Below, one piece after another: positions 1-9,573 of a stretch of 64,000 nt of DNA. Source of the DNA: Hetaerina americana (taxonomy: Eukaryota > Arthropoda > Insecta > Odonata > Calopterygidae). The notes beneath the pieces were generated by a model. It was given only the letters and a program-made list of their open reading frames with translations, had not been told where the DNA came from and did no database searches. A program made the position numbers and the translations under genes. The stretch covers positions 930,001-994,000 of the forward strand of contig JAKTNV010000075.1 of assembly GCA_022747635.1 (NCBI GenBank), read 5' to 3'. Positions within the stretch are counted from its first letter, which is position 1; each line of letters opens with the position of its first letter.

Positions 1-536
1 TTATTACTAAAAACAGTATGTGGAGCCTATTTTGTGGTAACTCTTTATCTTTCTCACCCTGCCCGTATCCACCTTCATAAGGGTATAATCCGTCCAAAAC
101 TCCTTTATGGTGGAGATATATTTGCACTAAATAAAAACATCAGATCCAAACTAGAATCCTTCCAAAACAACACCATCCATTTTTTACTGAAAATCTCAAG
201 GTTAACAAATACGCAGCATGTGCGCTCGGCCCATAAACTCCCCACCATAGCGTCTTTTCTAAAAAAAATCATCAAAAACTTCATTACCACCTTCGGAAAT
301 CAAAATCCCTTTCTTAACCAATATCTGGAACTATGATATCCCACCCAAATGTACAATAACACTGCCTAAACGTATTACTCCCCTAAGAGTCTTCCCTATA
401 TCTCTTTATCATTATTTTAAACTTATTAAAAATCATTGTTCAGATTTATTCGCAACACGTATTAGTTATAAGTCGGATGCTTTTTCCATATCCTGTTTGA
501 AAAATTATCGCCAATTATCAAATCCTATTCAATAAG
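1..536 (+). pseudogene. Jockey-clade RT C-terminal region (family H), 5' truncated by window edge
   Basis: This is the end of ORF2 of a non-LTR retrotransposon: the thumb and C-terminal tail that follow the RT palm. Visible motifs are ARIHLHKGIIRPKLLYGG, then SAHKLPTIASFLKK, and after a frameshift near 310 NIWNYDIPPKC and LRVFPISLYHYFKL, ending at a stop near 534-536. The same motifs occur at 41.27-41.8 kb (minus) and 60.8-61.2 kb (+), so all three belong to one group of elements. No catalytic residues lie in this segment; the palm would be outside the window. At least one frameshift makes it a dead copy. Assignment to the Jockey clade rests on the better preserved relatives. Confidence 0.8.
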
Positions 537-893
537 TGTAAACGTACCCAAATATATATTAATAGGTAAACAAATCAAAGAAAAAAAAATAATAGTAATA
601 AAAAAAGGTATAAAAAGGAAAAAATCAAAAGGTTAAAAATATAAAGAAATTAGCAATAAAAAAAGAAGAAAATGAAAAATAAAAAAATAAAAAGTTATTA
701 AAAAAATAAACTTATAATAAAAAAAGAAAACAAAAATTATAAAAAAAGAGAACAGTATAATCAAAAAATAAATCTTCTCTTAACTTTAATTCTTTTAAAT
801 GTATCTCACTTGTAAATTTGTTTGTCTCTACTGTTAATTTACTCTGTTAAACTTGTAAATAGTTCTAATTTTAGCCTGTAAGTTTCCTTTTCC
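537..893 (+). other. AT-rich 3' UTR of the preceding retroelement
   Basis: An A-rich, low-complexity stretch (about 541-770) of short A and AAT runs, then a T-rich part. It lies between the RT stop and the conserved junction block. Equivalent AT-rich stretches follow RT ends at 41.04-41.27 kb (minus) and 49.44-49.74 kb (+). No coding signal was seen. Confidence 0.55.
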
Positions 894-1430
894 CACAAAC
901 AACATAAGCACATGTCCCCATGTCTCACTAGTCCCTTTCGCCATCAGCTGCGATGACTACCAGTGGTGGTGGGAGTTCCCACCAGAACAGATTATGTGGT
1001 CTACACAAAAGTGTTGCATCAGATTGTTCGGCAGTCAGTGAAGAGGTCACTGACCGGACTGGCAGCAGAAGGAGACTACGTGGAGCAGGAACTGTTGGAG
1101 CTGTGCCAATCTGTGAAGAATCGAGCTTCCTTCTAGGACACCTCTGCATTGTTCTACATCGACCAGACCGGAACTTACTGGCTTACCTCTCCTGGCTGAC
1201 GTTGCTTTTTTGGACTCTTCTGGATACTGCACACTGACCTGGACCTCTTGGATACCCTAAATCTCCTGGCAACGACCTCAGCACCTCATAGGACTACTCT
1301 ACTTTTGGGAAGTGGAGGGACCTTTTAAGGATCACTACGCCTGCTTCAAACCACGTGGTAATCGGCTCTTATTAAGACCATATTACTGGCATCACTGCCA
1401 ACACCAAGATTTTCCGCCGTTATGCTCAAG
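894..1430 (+). promoter_or_regulatory. Junction block and presumed 5' leader of the next Jockey-type element
   Basis: It starts with CACAAACAACATAAGCACA-like sequence that is also seen at 49.80 kb and 61.59 kb, and contains the stem-loop annotated separately. From about 1155 to 1340 it matches, on the opposite strand, 46.67-46.85 kb, which precedes another gag gene. That match, and its place upstream of gag, are the reasons for calling it leader DNA. Promoter activity is inferred only. Confidence 0.5.
955..1003 (+). repeat. Conserved stem-loop at head-to-tail junction, copy 1
   Basis: A 6-bp stem GGTGGG / CCCACC (968-973 with 978-983) with a 4-nt loop, preceded by ACCAGT and followed by ACAGATTATGTGG. 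Copies 2 (49.88 kb) and 3 (61.67 kb) keep stem length and flanks while stem bases differ. This pattern is suggestive of selection on structure but rests on only three copies. Confidence 0.5.
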
Positions 1431-2365
1431 GAATGCCCGACCTCTAGCCACAGCTCCTCCCCTGGCCCCTCTGCCGCAATCCTTTCCTGCCATTCTCACA
1501 GACACCAAGTGTCGCATCAGATTGGTGAACAGGTCCATATAGGAGGTCCCGTCTCTTCTCAAAGCTAAATCTGTTCCGTATGTCACATACCAACTGCAGG
1601 GTAAGCGTAGGAAAGAGTTTTCACTTTGTGGCCTCTTCCCCTCAATTTCTGAGGACAATTTATCGGAACTCAAGACAAAGGGTTTCCTCATAGCAGTTCA
1701 CTGAATCTGGTCTACCAGACCTTTGGCTGCTTAACGGGCTTCAGGGCTCCTATCGCTTGACAAATACCCGACCCGAACCTGCCAAATAATAGCAGAAAAT
1801 TCTATAGATACCCAAGCATTTTTATGGCTTTCTAATTTAGCAGGACTTTCGATAAAGATCGACTTTTATTATAAGCCTCTGTTGCCAGTGCAATGCCAAT
1901 GCCACTGGGACACAGAAAAGCACTGCACTCTCCCTCTGAACTGCGTCTGCTTTGACAGTCCCCACGCCTCTTCCGAATGTTTGAAAACACCCGACTCCCG
2001 TGCTAAATGCTGCTACCTTTGTCAAAGGGAGCATAAGGCCAATTACAGGGGTTGTCCTGTCCACACAAGGCCAAACAAGGATTAATATTGCAACTAGGTA
2101 AGACAGCTTCCTTCACTCCTACCCCTGCTCCAAAACCGTTCACCCACTCCTACTCTGCTGCACTTCACAACCCCCTTTCTTTTCCGTCCCCAACACACCC
2201 CCTTGATTCCAACCCTGTTCCCAATTTAAGTCATTCCCAAGAATCAACTGAACTGTAAGCCCTTAATTCCTTCTTCAAAGACATCTGGGGAAAAATGTCC
2301 TCACTTCCCACTATTAAAGCCAAAAAACTCTTCACCTTAGAACAAATTTTCTTCCTCCAGACTGA
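1431..2365 (+). pseudogene. Jockey-type ORF1 (gag) relic, family H, with CCHC knuckles
   Basis: This is the RNA-binding gag-like ORF1 of a non-LTR element. In pieces of different frame it shows VPYVTYQLQGKRRKEF (about 1576-1625), equivalent to VTYQLPENRRREFAIRG at 59.46 kb, then three cysteine-rich knuckles (about 1888-2070) of which the last reads CYLCQREHKANYRGC. The tail has AKKLFTLEQ (about 2321), matching LEAKKIFILEQ at 38.6 kb. A stop at about 1540 and others break the frame. The first knuckle has lost its regular spacing. It lies immediately before the EN region at 2369, as ORF1 precedes ORF2 in intact elements. Confidence 0.75.
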
Positions 2366-2368
2366 ACC

Positions 2369-3540
2369 ATGAACACATCAAGCCACCCTCATGTACATAC
2401 CTCCAAACACATCACTATTCTCTCCTGGAACTGTGACAGCATCACCAATAAAAAAGAACTATTGAAATACGCAACCGAGCACACCACTGACATAATACTC
2501 CTTCAAGAAAGTTTTATTAAACCTTATATTTCACTCTTCTTTCCAAAATACATCTACAGACTTGACAGAAACACTCCTGGAGGAGGAGCAGCCATTCCTG
2601 TTAAAGAAAGGGTTGAAGCACACTCCTCTTCCTTCTCCCGTTTTCCAAAAACTAGAGACCTTGGTATTACACTTCACACTCCCCAGGGAAACTTACATAT
2701 ATACTCTGTCTACCATCTCATATCTTAAGCAGGGATGACTCAGCAATTTATTTTTGCTCCATAACAGGGCCATGTTTGTCGGCGACTGGAATTGCAAACA
2801 CCAGGACTGGGGTTGCCTCGTCTCCAACTGCAAAGGCTGCATTCTCCAGTCCTCCATTTCCCTTTAACTGATAATACATTCATTCTCCCTTGAAACCTAC
2901 CCATCTCACTACACAAGCTCGAGCTAGATGCGTCATCCTGGATATAGCTGTCTCCCTCAATCTTCCTTTTCGAGACCCTCCTTCAGTTATTCACGACCTC
3001 AGTTCAGACCACCTATCTTTCCTTATTACCATTCCACTAAATCCCATTCTCGACATCCTGTTGACAAGACAATTGACTGACTGGCATAGACTTCCAGACA
3101 CCCTTTCAACCCTTTTACATCCCCTTATTACCCTAGACAACCCATCTTATGAAGACATGAACATCCGTGCCATTCTCTTGACAAATATACTCCAAGATGC
3201 CCTTAACAAAGTCATGAAATCAGTCTCCAGAAAACACTCGTAAACTCATCCTTCCGCCACACATCATAAATCTCATAAATACCAGAAACGCTGTACATAG
3301 ACACTGGCAACACTTAAGACTTCCTTTTCACAAACAAGAATATTGGCATTTTTGCAACAAAACCAAACTGGAAATTGCCAAATTCAAAACTAAAACTGGG
3401 AATCTCACCTATCAACTTTAACAGCCAAAGACAACTCCACCTGTGCAATTTCCAGATCCCTTAGAAAAACCAACAGAATTTTCTCTCCGCCATTAAAACA
3501 TGACAACTCCTTAATGTTTAACCCCAAAAGCCACCACAGC
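2369..3540 (+). pseudogene. AP-type endonuclease and linker of Jockey-clade ORF2 (family H)
   Basis: This is the apurinic-type endonuclease that nicks target DNA for target-primed reverse transcription. The start ITILSWNCDSI (about 2408) is the typical EN opening. YRLDRNTPGGGAA and LGITLHTPQGNL follow, then after a frameshift FVGDWNCKHQDWGC (about 2768), and after another LDIAVSLNL and DLSSDHLSFL with the terminal SDH motif. The RT linker follows (TRNAVHRHWQ, EIAKFKTK) up to about 3540, where similarity stops before the palm. There are frameshifts near 2730 and 2885 and a stop at 3241. The closest relative in the window is 47.41-48.66 kb on the minus strand. Confidence 0.82.
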
Positions 3541-3619
3541 CGACCTCTGGCCACGGCTTCTCCTCTGGCCCATATGCCAATAAGATCTGGGGCTGTCACT
3601 CTACAAACTGGAACGACCG

Positions 3620-3985
3620 CATACTGCAGGCACTCTCAAAGGTCTTCGTCCATGATTGGTGGGATCTCTTTGCATTTGCGAACATGGCGTGGCATTCCTG
3701 GCGGCTGCACTGGCGATTGCAGGGGGTCTTCTTGGTCAGCATTTCCTTCGGAAAGAGACGATACCTTAATGTGTTTAGCCATCTCCACGGCCTTCTCTGC
3801 CGTTTGCAGGATCCCGGTCATGGTGCGCAGATGCACCTCATCCCACGGCTCGCCCTGGAGGCTTCGAGCTAGGTGCCATAAGCCATCATCAGGGGAGGGC
3901 GAGGAAACCTTTTCCCATGTGATTGTCCTGAAGGCTGCAATTTTGTTCCTGATGATGAGATGCTGCCAGCCAGTACTCATTGGTG
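3620..3985 (-). pseudogene. Jockey-type ORF2 linker fragment between EN and RT
   Basis: The minus-strand frame has RNKIAAFRTITWEKV followed by LWHLARSLQG. This pattern (short basic stretch, W-E, then LW-AR-L) is what the EN-to-RT linker of Jockey-clade ORF2 proteins looks like, and 47.45 kb has an equivalent segment. The following TAEKAVEMAKHIK resembles the part just before the RT palm. Neither EN nor palm residues are present. The fragment sits where the + strand family H copy breaks off, so it probably reflects an insertion or rearrangement. Clade assignment is moderate because only a short region is available. Confidence 0.5.
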
Positions 3986-4789
3986 TGGCATTAATATGTG
4001 CAAGAAATTTGCTGCATCAATACGACAATTGTTCACCCCGTCAGTGTCAATGTTAGTGCAAACAGCTCACAAAGGAAACAGTGGCAATCGAATGTGTAAA
4101 TGAGGAATGTGTACCTGCCCAGTGTTAGTGAAGGAGAATAAGAAAGAAAGACTTCTAGTGAGTTGGCAATTAGCCATAGCAAGTGAAAGAGAGTAAAAAT
4201 AAATTTGAGTATTAACATGGTGCTTGAAACATTGTCAACAGGACAGAGACATACTAATGACTAAACTTACATATCTAATTTTTTTATTGTTAATAGCACT
4301 GGTCTTGGATTGACTTTTTTTAAAGAGAAATTTTGATTTTTTTAAAATAAAGTTTTTATCATCTTTTTTATATTTTTTGCTTATTTTTTCCTATGTAGTT
4401 ATATGATTTTTTGTTTGCCATATATTATTTTAGTGGCGCCTGGTTTCCCAACAAGCCCACACAACATCAGATCATTCCGGGGCCAGGGGATCCTAAGTTA
4501 TAGAGAGGTCGGCAACAATGGAACCTTCCCATACATAAACCTGATATATTTACCCTTTTTACTGGGGGGTTTTCAAACCACATGGTTGAACTGATGAACT
4601 GCTAAGAGTAGTATTCTTGAACTGGACCAAGGGTTACTCATAACCATTCTCCTCTCTTCCCGATTGGGAAGTTAGTAAGTGTCCACACAGGAAACACCAG
4701 GCGACATTTTCACTTGAACCCAGGTGAGCCCTGGTAAGTTAAGACATTTAGACTTAGTCTCCCATGTGGGATAGGCCCTAACAAAGTGA
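3986..4789. other. No recognisable gene; T-rich stretch
   Basis: I see no reliable coding similarity. From about 4260 to 4400 the + strand is strongly T-rich. The part from about 4430 leads into the leader cassette at 4790 and may be the outermost 5' leader of that element, but I cannot fix a boundary. Confidence 0.4.
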
Positions 4790-5148
4790 GTGCCAAGTGG
4801 GGAAGGCTGAGACCCTTCTCACCATCGGGTGGTGTCATTTTTGTGTCCCCATAAGGTCGCACTCCCCTGCCAACTGGAAAAAGGGCTTGCACCTCGAGGG
4901 CCACAGGGGAATTCCACTCATTAAGGCTTTGGTGGGCAGGATAGAGAGATCCTTGACTCAGACCAGTTGTGCCCTGTCCGCTTGCCAAAGAGGATCAGTT
5001 GGGGGGGTCACTGCGGGGTCTCTTAGTTTTTCTAAAGGCGTTCCCTTCCCCTTTGTTATCTTTTCAAGTGGGAGACTAGGATAGGACAAGATGATCAGGT
5101 CCCCTGTGAAAGCCAGCAAAATGGCATAACAAAAATGCTGGGAAGCGA
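4790..5148 (+). promoter_or_regulatory. Leader cassette (family E-like), copy 1
   Basis: This contains GGGGAAGGCTGAGACCC followed by TTCTCACC (about 4798-4824) and later CTGTGCCCTGTCCGCTTG (about 4968). The same two blocks occur in order upstream of the family E ORF1 at 51.42-51.68 kb. It directly precedes the gag start at 5149, so I treat it as the element's 5' UTR. Confidence 0.6.
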
Positions 5149-5430
5149 ATGCTTCCTCCACAAATAGCTGCAATTATGTTTCCTTCCGATAACAATAGCA
5201 GACAGGCCAAACAAATGAGAGCCACCACCAGCTCAGAAAAGACAATGGAATTGGAAGCTCAAATTGACCACCCTCCATTATCGGAAGGCGTAAATAGCAA
5301 TATGGACGACATCATTTTGATGGAAAATGATGCAGGCACACTCTTCGAAACTGTTGAGCAGACAAAGGAAAAAATACAGAGGGAAGATTCATCCTGGAAT
5401 CAAAAAAACTTTCCCCTCCTATCCTCCCCT
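5149..5430 (+). pseudogene. Jockey-type ORF1 N-terminus (family E-like), 3' truncated
   Basis: The translated region parallels the start of the family E gag at 51.75 kb: PPQIAAIMFPSDN against PPQIQTILFQRDS, and LFETVEQTKEKIQRED against LFETVEQTKKKRRREE. The recognisable similarity ends near 5420-5430. It has no zinc knuckles because the copy stops before them. It joins a minus-strand EN relic, so the open frame continues to 5649 only by chance into antisense DNA. A start at 5149 is plausible, but the family E start includes extra upstream residues, so the true start could lie slightly further upstream. Confidence 0.7.
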
Positions 5431-5439
5431 CCAAAGGCA

Positions 5440-5965
5440 TCAATGCACATTGCCGATAATGGGGCTTCCATGTCTACAATGATGGGATTCACAATTTTAT
5501 GTAAATGCCGGTCATTATCATTAGCAGCTCCCCACCCCCATTCCGCGTGTTTTAAGTTCCAATTGCCGATGGCTACGACGTGTCTGTCATTCGGGAATAA
5601 GCAACAATTTTTGTCTGAAACAATGGTCTTCTTACCAGGAGGTTGGTAAACAGAAGAGATGTCAAGTTCACCTATGGTTGTTGGGAATCATGTTCCAACA
5701 TATTCAATTGTACTAAGGGCGTGTGCTTTCATTGCCTTGTGCTCTGTAGAGGTTTTGACTGCTATAAGCACACAAGTGGTGTCGCGGTCATGCTGATATG
5801 TTGTATAATTATGCAGTTGTAGTGAATAATTTGGTCTTAAATATCTCCTGAAGGGCGACTACATCAAAATTACCAGTTATTAGATTTTTGAATGCCCTTT
5901 GGTGGCCGAGTATGCTATTGCAATTCCAACTGAGGAGACATATGTTACGGAGCTTAGTAGTCATT
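5440..5965 (-). pseudogene. AP-type endonuclease relic of a Jockey-type element (family J)
   Basis: Read on the minus strand from 5965, the sequence opens with NICLLSWNCNSILGHQ, the usual EN start, followed by FDVVALQEI. After stops and frameshifts it resumes with SSVYQPPGKKT and VVAIGNWNLKHAEWGWG, the conserved block that carries the catalytic asparagine and aspartate region. It ends near 5440, before the terminal SDH motif. The gag-like region at 6015-6670 lies directly upstream on the same strand, so the two form ORF1 and ORF2 of one truncated element. Confidence 0.75.
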
Positions 5966-6014
5966 AAGCTGGTGCAATGCGCATAATTGCTTTAAAGGGT
6001 ACAAGCTGCCCAAG

Positions 6015-6670
6015 CATTTGCTACAGGAACCGAGGCAGGGATGTATGTTTTCCCTTAGGGTGATCCTTGGGAATTCGTGTTGCATTTCTCTCGTGCTAAT
6101 CTATGCTGGTTTTCTCATTGATAAATGTGACAACGGCGATAATTGGCAGGATGGTCTATTGCACCATTCACGCACCTTGCGGGTGCAGTGCAGTGGTCTT
6201 TTGTCTCGCATTCAGCAGTTAGATGCGCTCCGGCGCACTTACCACAGCGGGGCCGAATGCCACAATAATTCTTCGTGTGCCCAAAGCCCTGGCATTTGTG
6301 GCACTGTATCACGCCCTTAGGTTTTTGGAATTTTGTGATTATTACTCACATGGTCAGCAGCCATTCTACTTTGAGAAGATCGCCTGGTTGCGGATCTTTC
6401 CATGGTATGGAGTGGTAAACTGGTATCAATTGTTTGATACCATTGGTTTTCCCTTGTTCTCTGTCTTTAGTGGCAGGTCTAGTAGTTGTTCATTGGGTTA
6501 CGCTTTTTGTTATAAATCCCAATCTTTGCAGTTCTGCCTTCAATTTCTTAAAATTTACATCCCCTACTAGATTCCTAATGCAATATTCATTTAGTTTGTT
6601 TACCAGCAGCTGGTAAGATGAGAATTCCACTTGCCTTCTCCTTAGTATTTCCCTTGCTTTGTGGTAGTCT
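6015..6670 (-). pseudogene. Jockey-type ORF1 (gag) with CCHC knuckles (family J)
   Basis: On the minus strand the N-terminal part shows LVGDVNFKKLKAELQRLGF (about 6510-6570), resembling the pre-knuckle domain of Jockey gag proteins. After a frameshift come CHKCQGFGHTKNYC, CGKCAGAHLTAEC and CVNGAIDHPANYRRC (6120-6305), three consecutive knuckles. These bind nucleic acid in related elements. The frame is interrupted between about 6330 and 6490. It sits just upstream of the EN relic. At 6670 it abuts an older L2-like relic, which therefore marks the 5' truncation point of this copy. Confidence 0.78.
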
Positions 6671-6674
6671 TCCA

Positions 6675-6990
6675 AATCAGAGCCTTAGACTAAATAAAGT
6701 CATGATTCCATACCTAGTAACAAAAGTTTTGCAGAAAATCATGTGGTGGTATATTAGCAAGAGAGTGAATAGCTCTCTTTGTAGTAGCAAGATTTGTTTA
6801 ACACGTGGGGAATGACGCCATAACACCATAATTCAAATGACATTGAAAGAAGGCATGGTAAAGTGTCAACCGATACCCATTTGAAATGAGAAAGTTGAGC
6901 TTTCTTAACATATAAACAGCTGTACTCCAGTTTATTACAGGTCTGACTGATGTGAGTCTCCCAGTTGATTTAAGACTGCTCACAATATGC
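6675..6990 (-). pseudogene. L2-like LINE relic: RT thumb region, copy 1
   Basis: The minus-strand translation gives MLRKLNFLISNGYRLTLY, HAFFQCHLNYGVM and, after a stop, LLLQRELFTLLL. These match in order the post-palm region of L2/CR1-type reverse transcriptases (LY-ALFQSHLSYGI...LQKRAIR). The nucleotide sequence from 6674 to 6801 matches the reverse complement of 13.60-13.74 kb, and 6761-6850 matches 26.79-26.90 kb. No catalytic motif is included and stops are frequent, so it is an old dead fragment. Confidence 0.65.
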
Positions 6991-7239
6991 TGAGTTTTGT
7001 TAGTATTTAAATTTGAATGATTAATATCAAACCATTCCTTATCCTGTCTGTGGGCAGTGCTCTGTCATTTCTGTGATTAAACAGGAAAAACAAGTTTGAT
7101 CTACAGAGTCTGCACAAATACTCTGCCAATAGATGCAAGATAGAAGCAGTTGGAAACTCTCTAAACCTTCTAAACAAGGGCGGTTCAGTATGTGCCTGTG
7201 TTAGAAATGAAGAAGTAGTTCATGCAAAGTTCAAAGTTG
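6991..7239. other. Non-coding spacer
   Basis: AT-rich sequence with no recognised gene, repeat or site. It separates the L2-like relic from the mariner-like fragment. Confidence 0.4.
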
Positions 7240-7806
7240 ACAGCCGGATCAGCTTATTGTCCACCGTGAGCAATCGCGGCACCTATCGGGCCGACAATTT
7301 TTTCATCGCCAACTTATTATGTAAAATATTAATTGCCGTTCCGGTCAACACACCCACGGCTTCTGCTACTTCATGCACTTTTGTTCATCGATCAGCGAGA
7401 ATCATGGCATGGACTTTTTGAATGATTTCCTCAGTAACCACATCTGTCGGGCAACCTGGTCACTCCTCATCAAAAACAGATGTTCGCCCACGTTCAAATT
7501 CGTTGAAACTATATCTAACTGTGGTCATACATGGCAAAGTGTCCCCTTAAACAGCATCCAACTTTGCTTTTACCTCCTTGCATTTCTTCCCGTTCAAAAA
7601 CAAAAAGCGAATTACCGAACATCTTAGTGAATATCACGAAAGAAACACGTCTTACTTGAATGCCTGCCAAGTCCAAACTAACCTTTAAATCAGTCTGAAA
7701 TTTGTTTCACCGTCATTTGACAGATGGCAGCACACGATAATAACATACACTTCTCTCAGAAACGACTTTTATCGTCAAACACGGGTACTTATTTAACCGC
7801 CCTCAT
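7240..7806 (-). pseudogene. Mariner-like transposase, N-terminal half, with 5' end of the element
   Basis: On the minus strand the region encodes GCPTDVVTEEIIQKVHAMI, LADRRTKVHEVAEAVGV, LHNKLAMKKLSAR and VPRLLTVDNK. These are the helix-turn-helix and linker blocks of mariner-family transposases (WVPRLLT is a family hallmark; here the W codon is TAG). The start lies near 7626 (MFGNSLFV), with frameshifts around 7500-7560. The outer end, near 7806, starts TGAGGGCGGTTAAATAAG and probably represents the 5' terminal region. Homology stops at 7240, so the catalytic DD(34)D domain and right terminal repeat are missing. Confidence 0.75.
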
Positions 7807-7833
7807 ATTGTTATGGGTCTCATGACAATGGTT

Positions 7834-8040
7834 TTACCTGTTTTGAGAAATTTGAGTCTTAAAAGTGAAGCTTATACCTTGATGGTCAGAAAGGAGATAG
7901 TCAATAACACTTCTACTGCACAGTTCAGGACCATAATTGGCAATTACATTATCTAGGCAGGCAGAAAATCGAGTAGGCTGTTCGTTTATTATTAGGTAGG
8001 CTACGGTTAAGGGAGGTTTTTGGATGGACACAACTACCAA
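7834..8040 (-). pseudogene. LINE endonuclease C-terminal fragment
   Basis: The minus-strand frame reads NEQPTRFSACLDNVIANYG and then VIDYLLSDHQGISF. The order N-x-PTR ... LDNV ... SDHQG is the end of the AP-type endonuclease of non-LTR elements, including the SDH motif that helps bind the scissile phosphate. Nothing upstream of this block is recognisable, and the neighbouring RTE-like fragment at 8.09 kb is from a different clade. I cannot name the family with confidence, but L2- or Daphne-type is plausible. Confidence 0.55.
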
Positions 8041-8088
8041 ACAAATATTTTATTACTCCTAACAAAACACAAAATCCATCATCCTACT

Positions 8089-8640
8089 CTATATCAGGTC
8101 CCTCTTCATCTCTGAGTACTTTCTTCCTCCCTTCATCCCGTCCAACAACCCTATCCTGTTCCTTCCCTTTCCTCTTTTGCCCAACATTCTACCCTCTATC
8201 ACAGTCTTCAACATCCCACTGCCGGTCAACAACCCCTTCATCCACTTTTCCTGCCTCCATAGGATTTCTCCCAACAAACCCCTCTCTTCGCCCACCATAC
8301 CAAGTACTTCCTCATTTGTTTCCTTCTCTGTCCATTTCACCTTCTCCATTCTTCTCCACACCCACATTTCCAGCACCTCCACTCTATGTCCATCCTCCTG
8401 CTTCAATGACCACGTTTCCGCGCCGTACATAGCTACGCTCCATATCAAAGTTTTCACGAGTCTTTTCTTAATATCCTCATTCAACGTCCCTCTCATCAAC
8501 TCCCTCCTCCTTGTGAAGGCCTCTTTGCCGAGTGCAATCCTTCTCCTTACGTCCCTACTACTTTGACCGTGTTGGTCCAAAACACTCCCAAGATACATAA
8601 AATGTTCTACCTATTCTAGTTTTTGCTGTTTGTTTGCAAG
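8089..8640 (-). pseudogene. RTE-like LINE RT C-terminal fragment
   Basis: An uninterrupted minus-strand frame reads EHFMYLGSVLDQHG, RRRIALGKEAFTRR, WSVAMYGAETWSL, EMWVWRRMEKVKWT and NEEVLGMVGEERGLL. That series (YLGS..., RI..AK.AF, YG.ETW.L, E.W..RR....W, T.E.VL) is the post-palm C-terminal region of RTE-type reverse transcriptases. It runs from about 8626 to the stop at 8089 without a lesion, so this piece is younger than the neighbouring L2-like relic. The palm and endonuclease are absent. A diverged + strand relative lies at 17.93-18.19 kb. Confidence 0.8.
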
Positions 8641-8839
8641 GTATAAATGATATGAAAGCAAAAGATTTTAAAGAACCTGGCAATTGCTAGTGTTTAGAGT
8701 TATGTCAATGTTGAGATCTCCTCAAATTATGGAATTTTAAAGTAAAGAAATGGGATCGTGAGGAAACCTTTGGTGGAGATGCCACCAAAAATCATCCGGG
8801 ACTATGCCATTGTAGATTGGACAATTTTTTGGGACCAGT
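8641..8839. other. Non-coding spacer
   Basis: No recognised gene or repeat. This is probably the flank into which the 5'-truncated Daphne-like element inserted. Confidence 0.3.
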
Positions 8840-8842
8840 TCG

Positions 8843-9573
8843 ATGACCAAAACAGCACAATCCTGCTGCCTCCGTCTCCCATTTCTCTGGAAGAGTTCAA
8901 CTGACAGGCTGGAAACTCCAGTGGGATTGCTCGTGCTCATCTCCATCTACAGATCACCAACTGGTGATTTTCATTCATTCATTAAAAAACTGGACCAACT
9001 CATTTGCTCCTTATATGCAAGCAACCGGATACTCGTGCTGAACGGCGATCTCAAGTGTAATCTCGTAGTTGACTCCCCTCACAGATCCGAATTGTTGAAT
9101 CTGTTCAAAACTTATGGCATGGAATGTTTTAACAATAATCCTACCAGAGTCACTCCCACATCTGCCACCCTAATTGATTACGCTGTGACCAACCTTAACC
9201 ATGAAAAAGTAGTTACAACTGTTAGTGACCTAGGTATAACAGACCATTGCATGGTGAAAATAAGTATCGTTACTAACCAACCAATGGATAGTCCAAATGA
9301 TGAAACTTACCCAAGGCGGCCTGGCCTCTCACTCATGGAAATATGCAGCATTTTCCGCTCCTTCTACAGTCCCAAAACTGGAACAATGTCTATGACCTTA
9401 AGTCAGTAGACGAAGGTTTCAATTACTTTTATTCAATTTTCAAACACAATTTTGAAATGTGTTTCCCAGTAACACATCATAAAATATTTCATAGAACTAA
9501 ATGTAAGCCTTGGCTAACTGATGAGATCCGTTACTACTCAACTATCCTTAAAAAAACTTGCTATCTCCAGTAA
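8843..9573 (+). pseudogene. L2/Daphne-like endonuclease and linker, 5' truncated
   Basis: The + frame shows LISIYRSPTGDFHSF, RILVLNGDLKCN, NNPTRVTPTSATLIDY and DLGITDHCMV. These are the middle and end blocks of a non-LTR AP-type endonuclease (GD.N, P.R.T..SAT.ID, S/TDH). The opening WN motif and the usual GGG-V block are missing, so the copy is 5' truncated near 8843. A frameshift near 9345 moves the frame to the linker LKSVDEGFNYFYSIF, which ends at 9573. The next frame, from 9521, continues as the RT. One functional ORF2 would join the three frames; as they stand, it is not intact. Confidence 0.78.

Noticed and set aside
541..780. A telomeric or centromeric satellite
   Set aside because: The A-rich runs have no fixed period and follow an RT stop; comparable stretches follow other RT ends. 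No TTAGG tandem repeats were seen in the window.
3514..4056. A 180-codon + strand open frame
   Set aside because: It is mostly antisense to the linker fragment RNKIAAFRTITWEKV ... LWHLARSLQG on the minus strand and shows no family of its own.
5430..5649. C-terminal continuation of the + strand gag frame
   Set aside because: After about 5430 the + frame is antisense to a clear EN relic (SSVYQPPGKKT, GNWNLKHAEWGWG); the open frame continues by chance.
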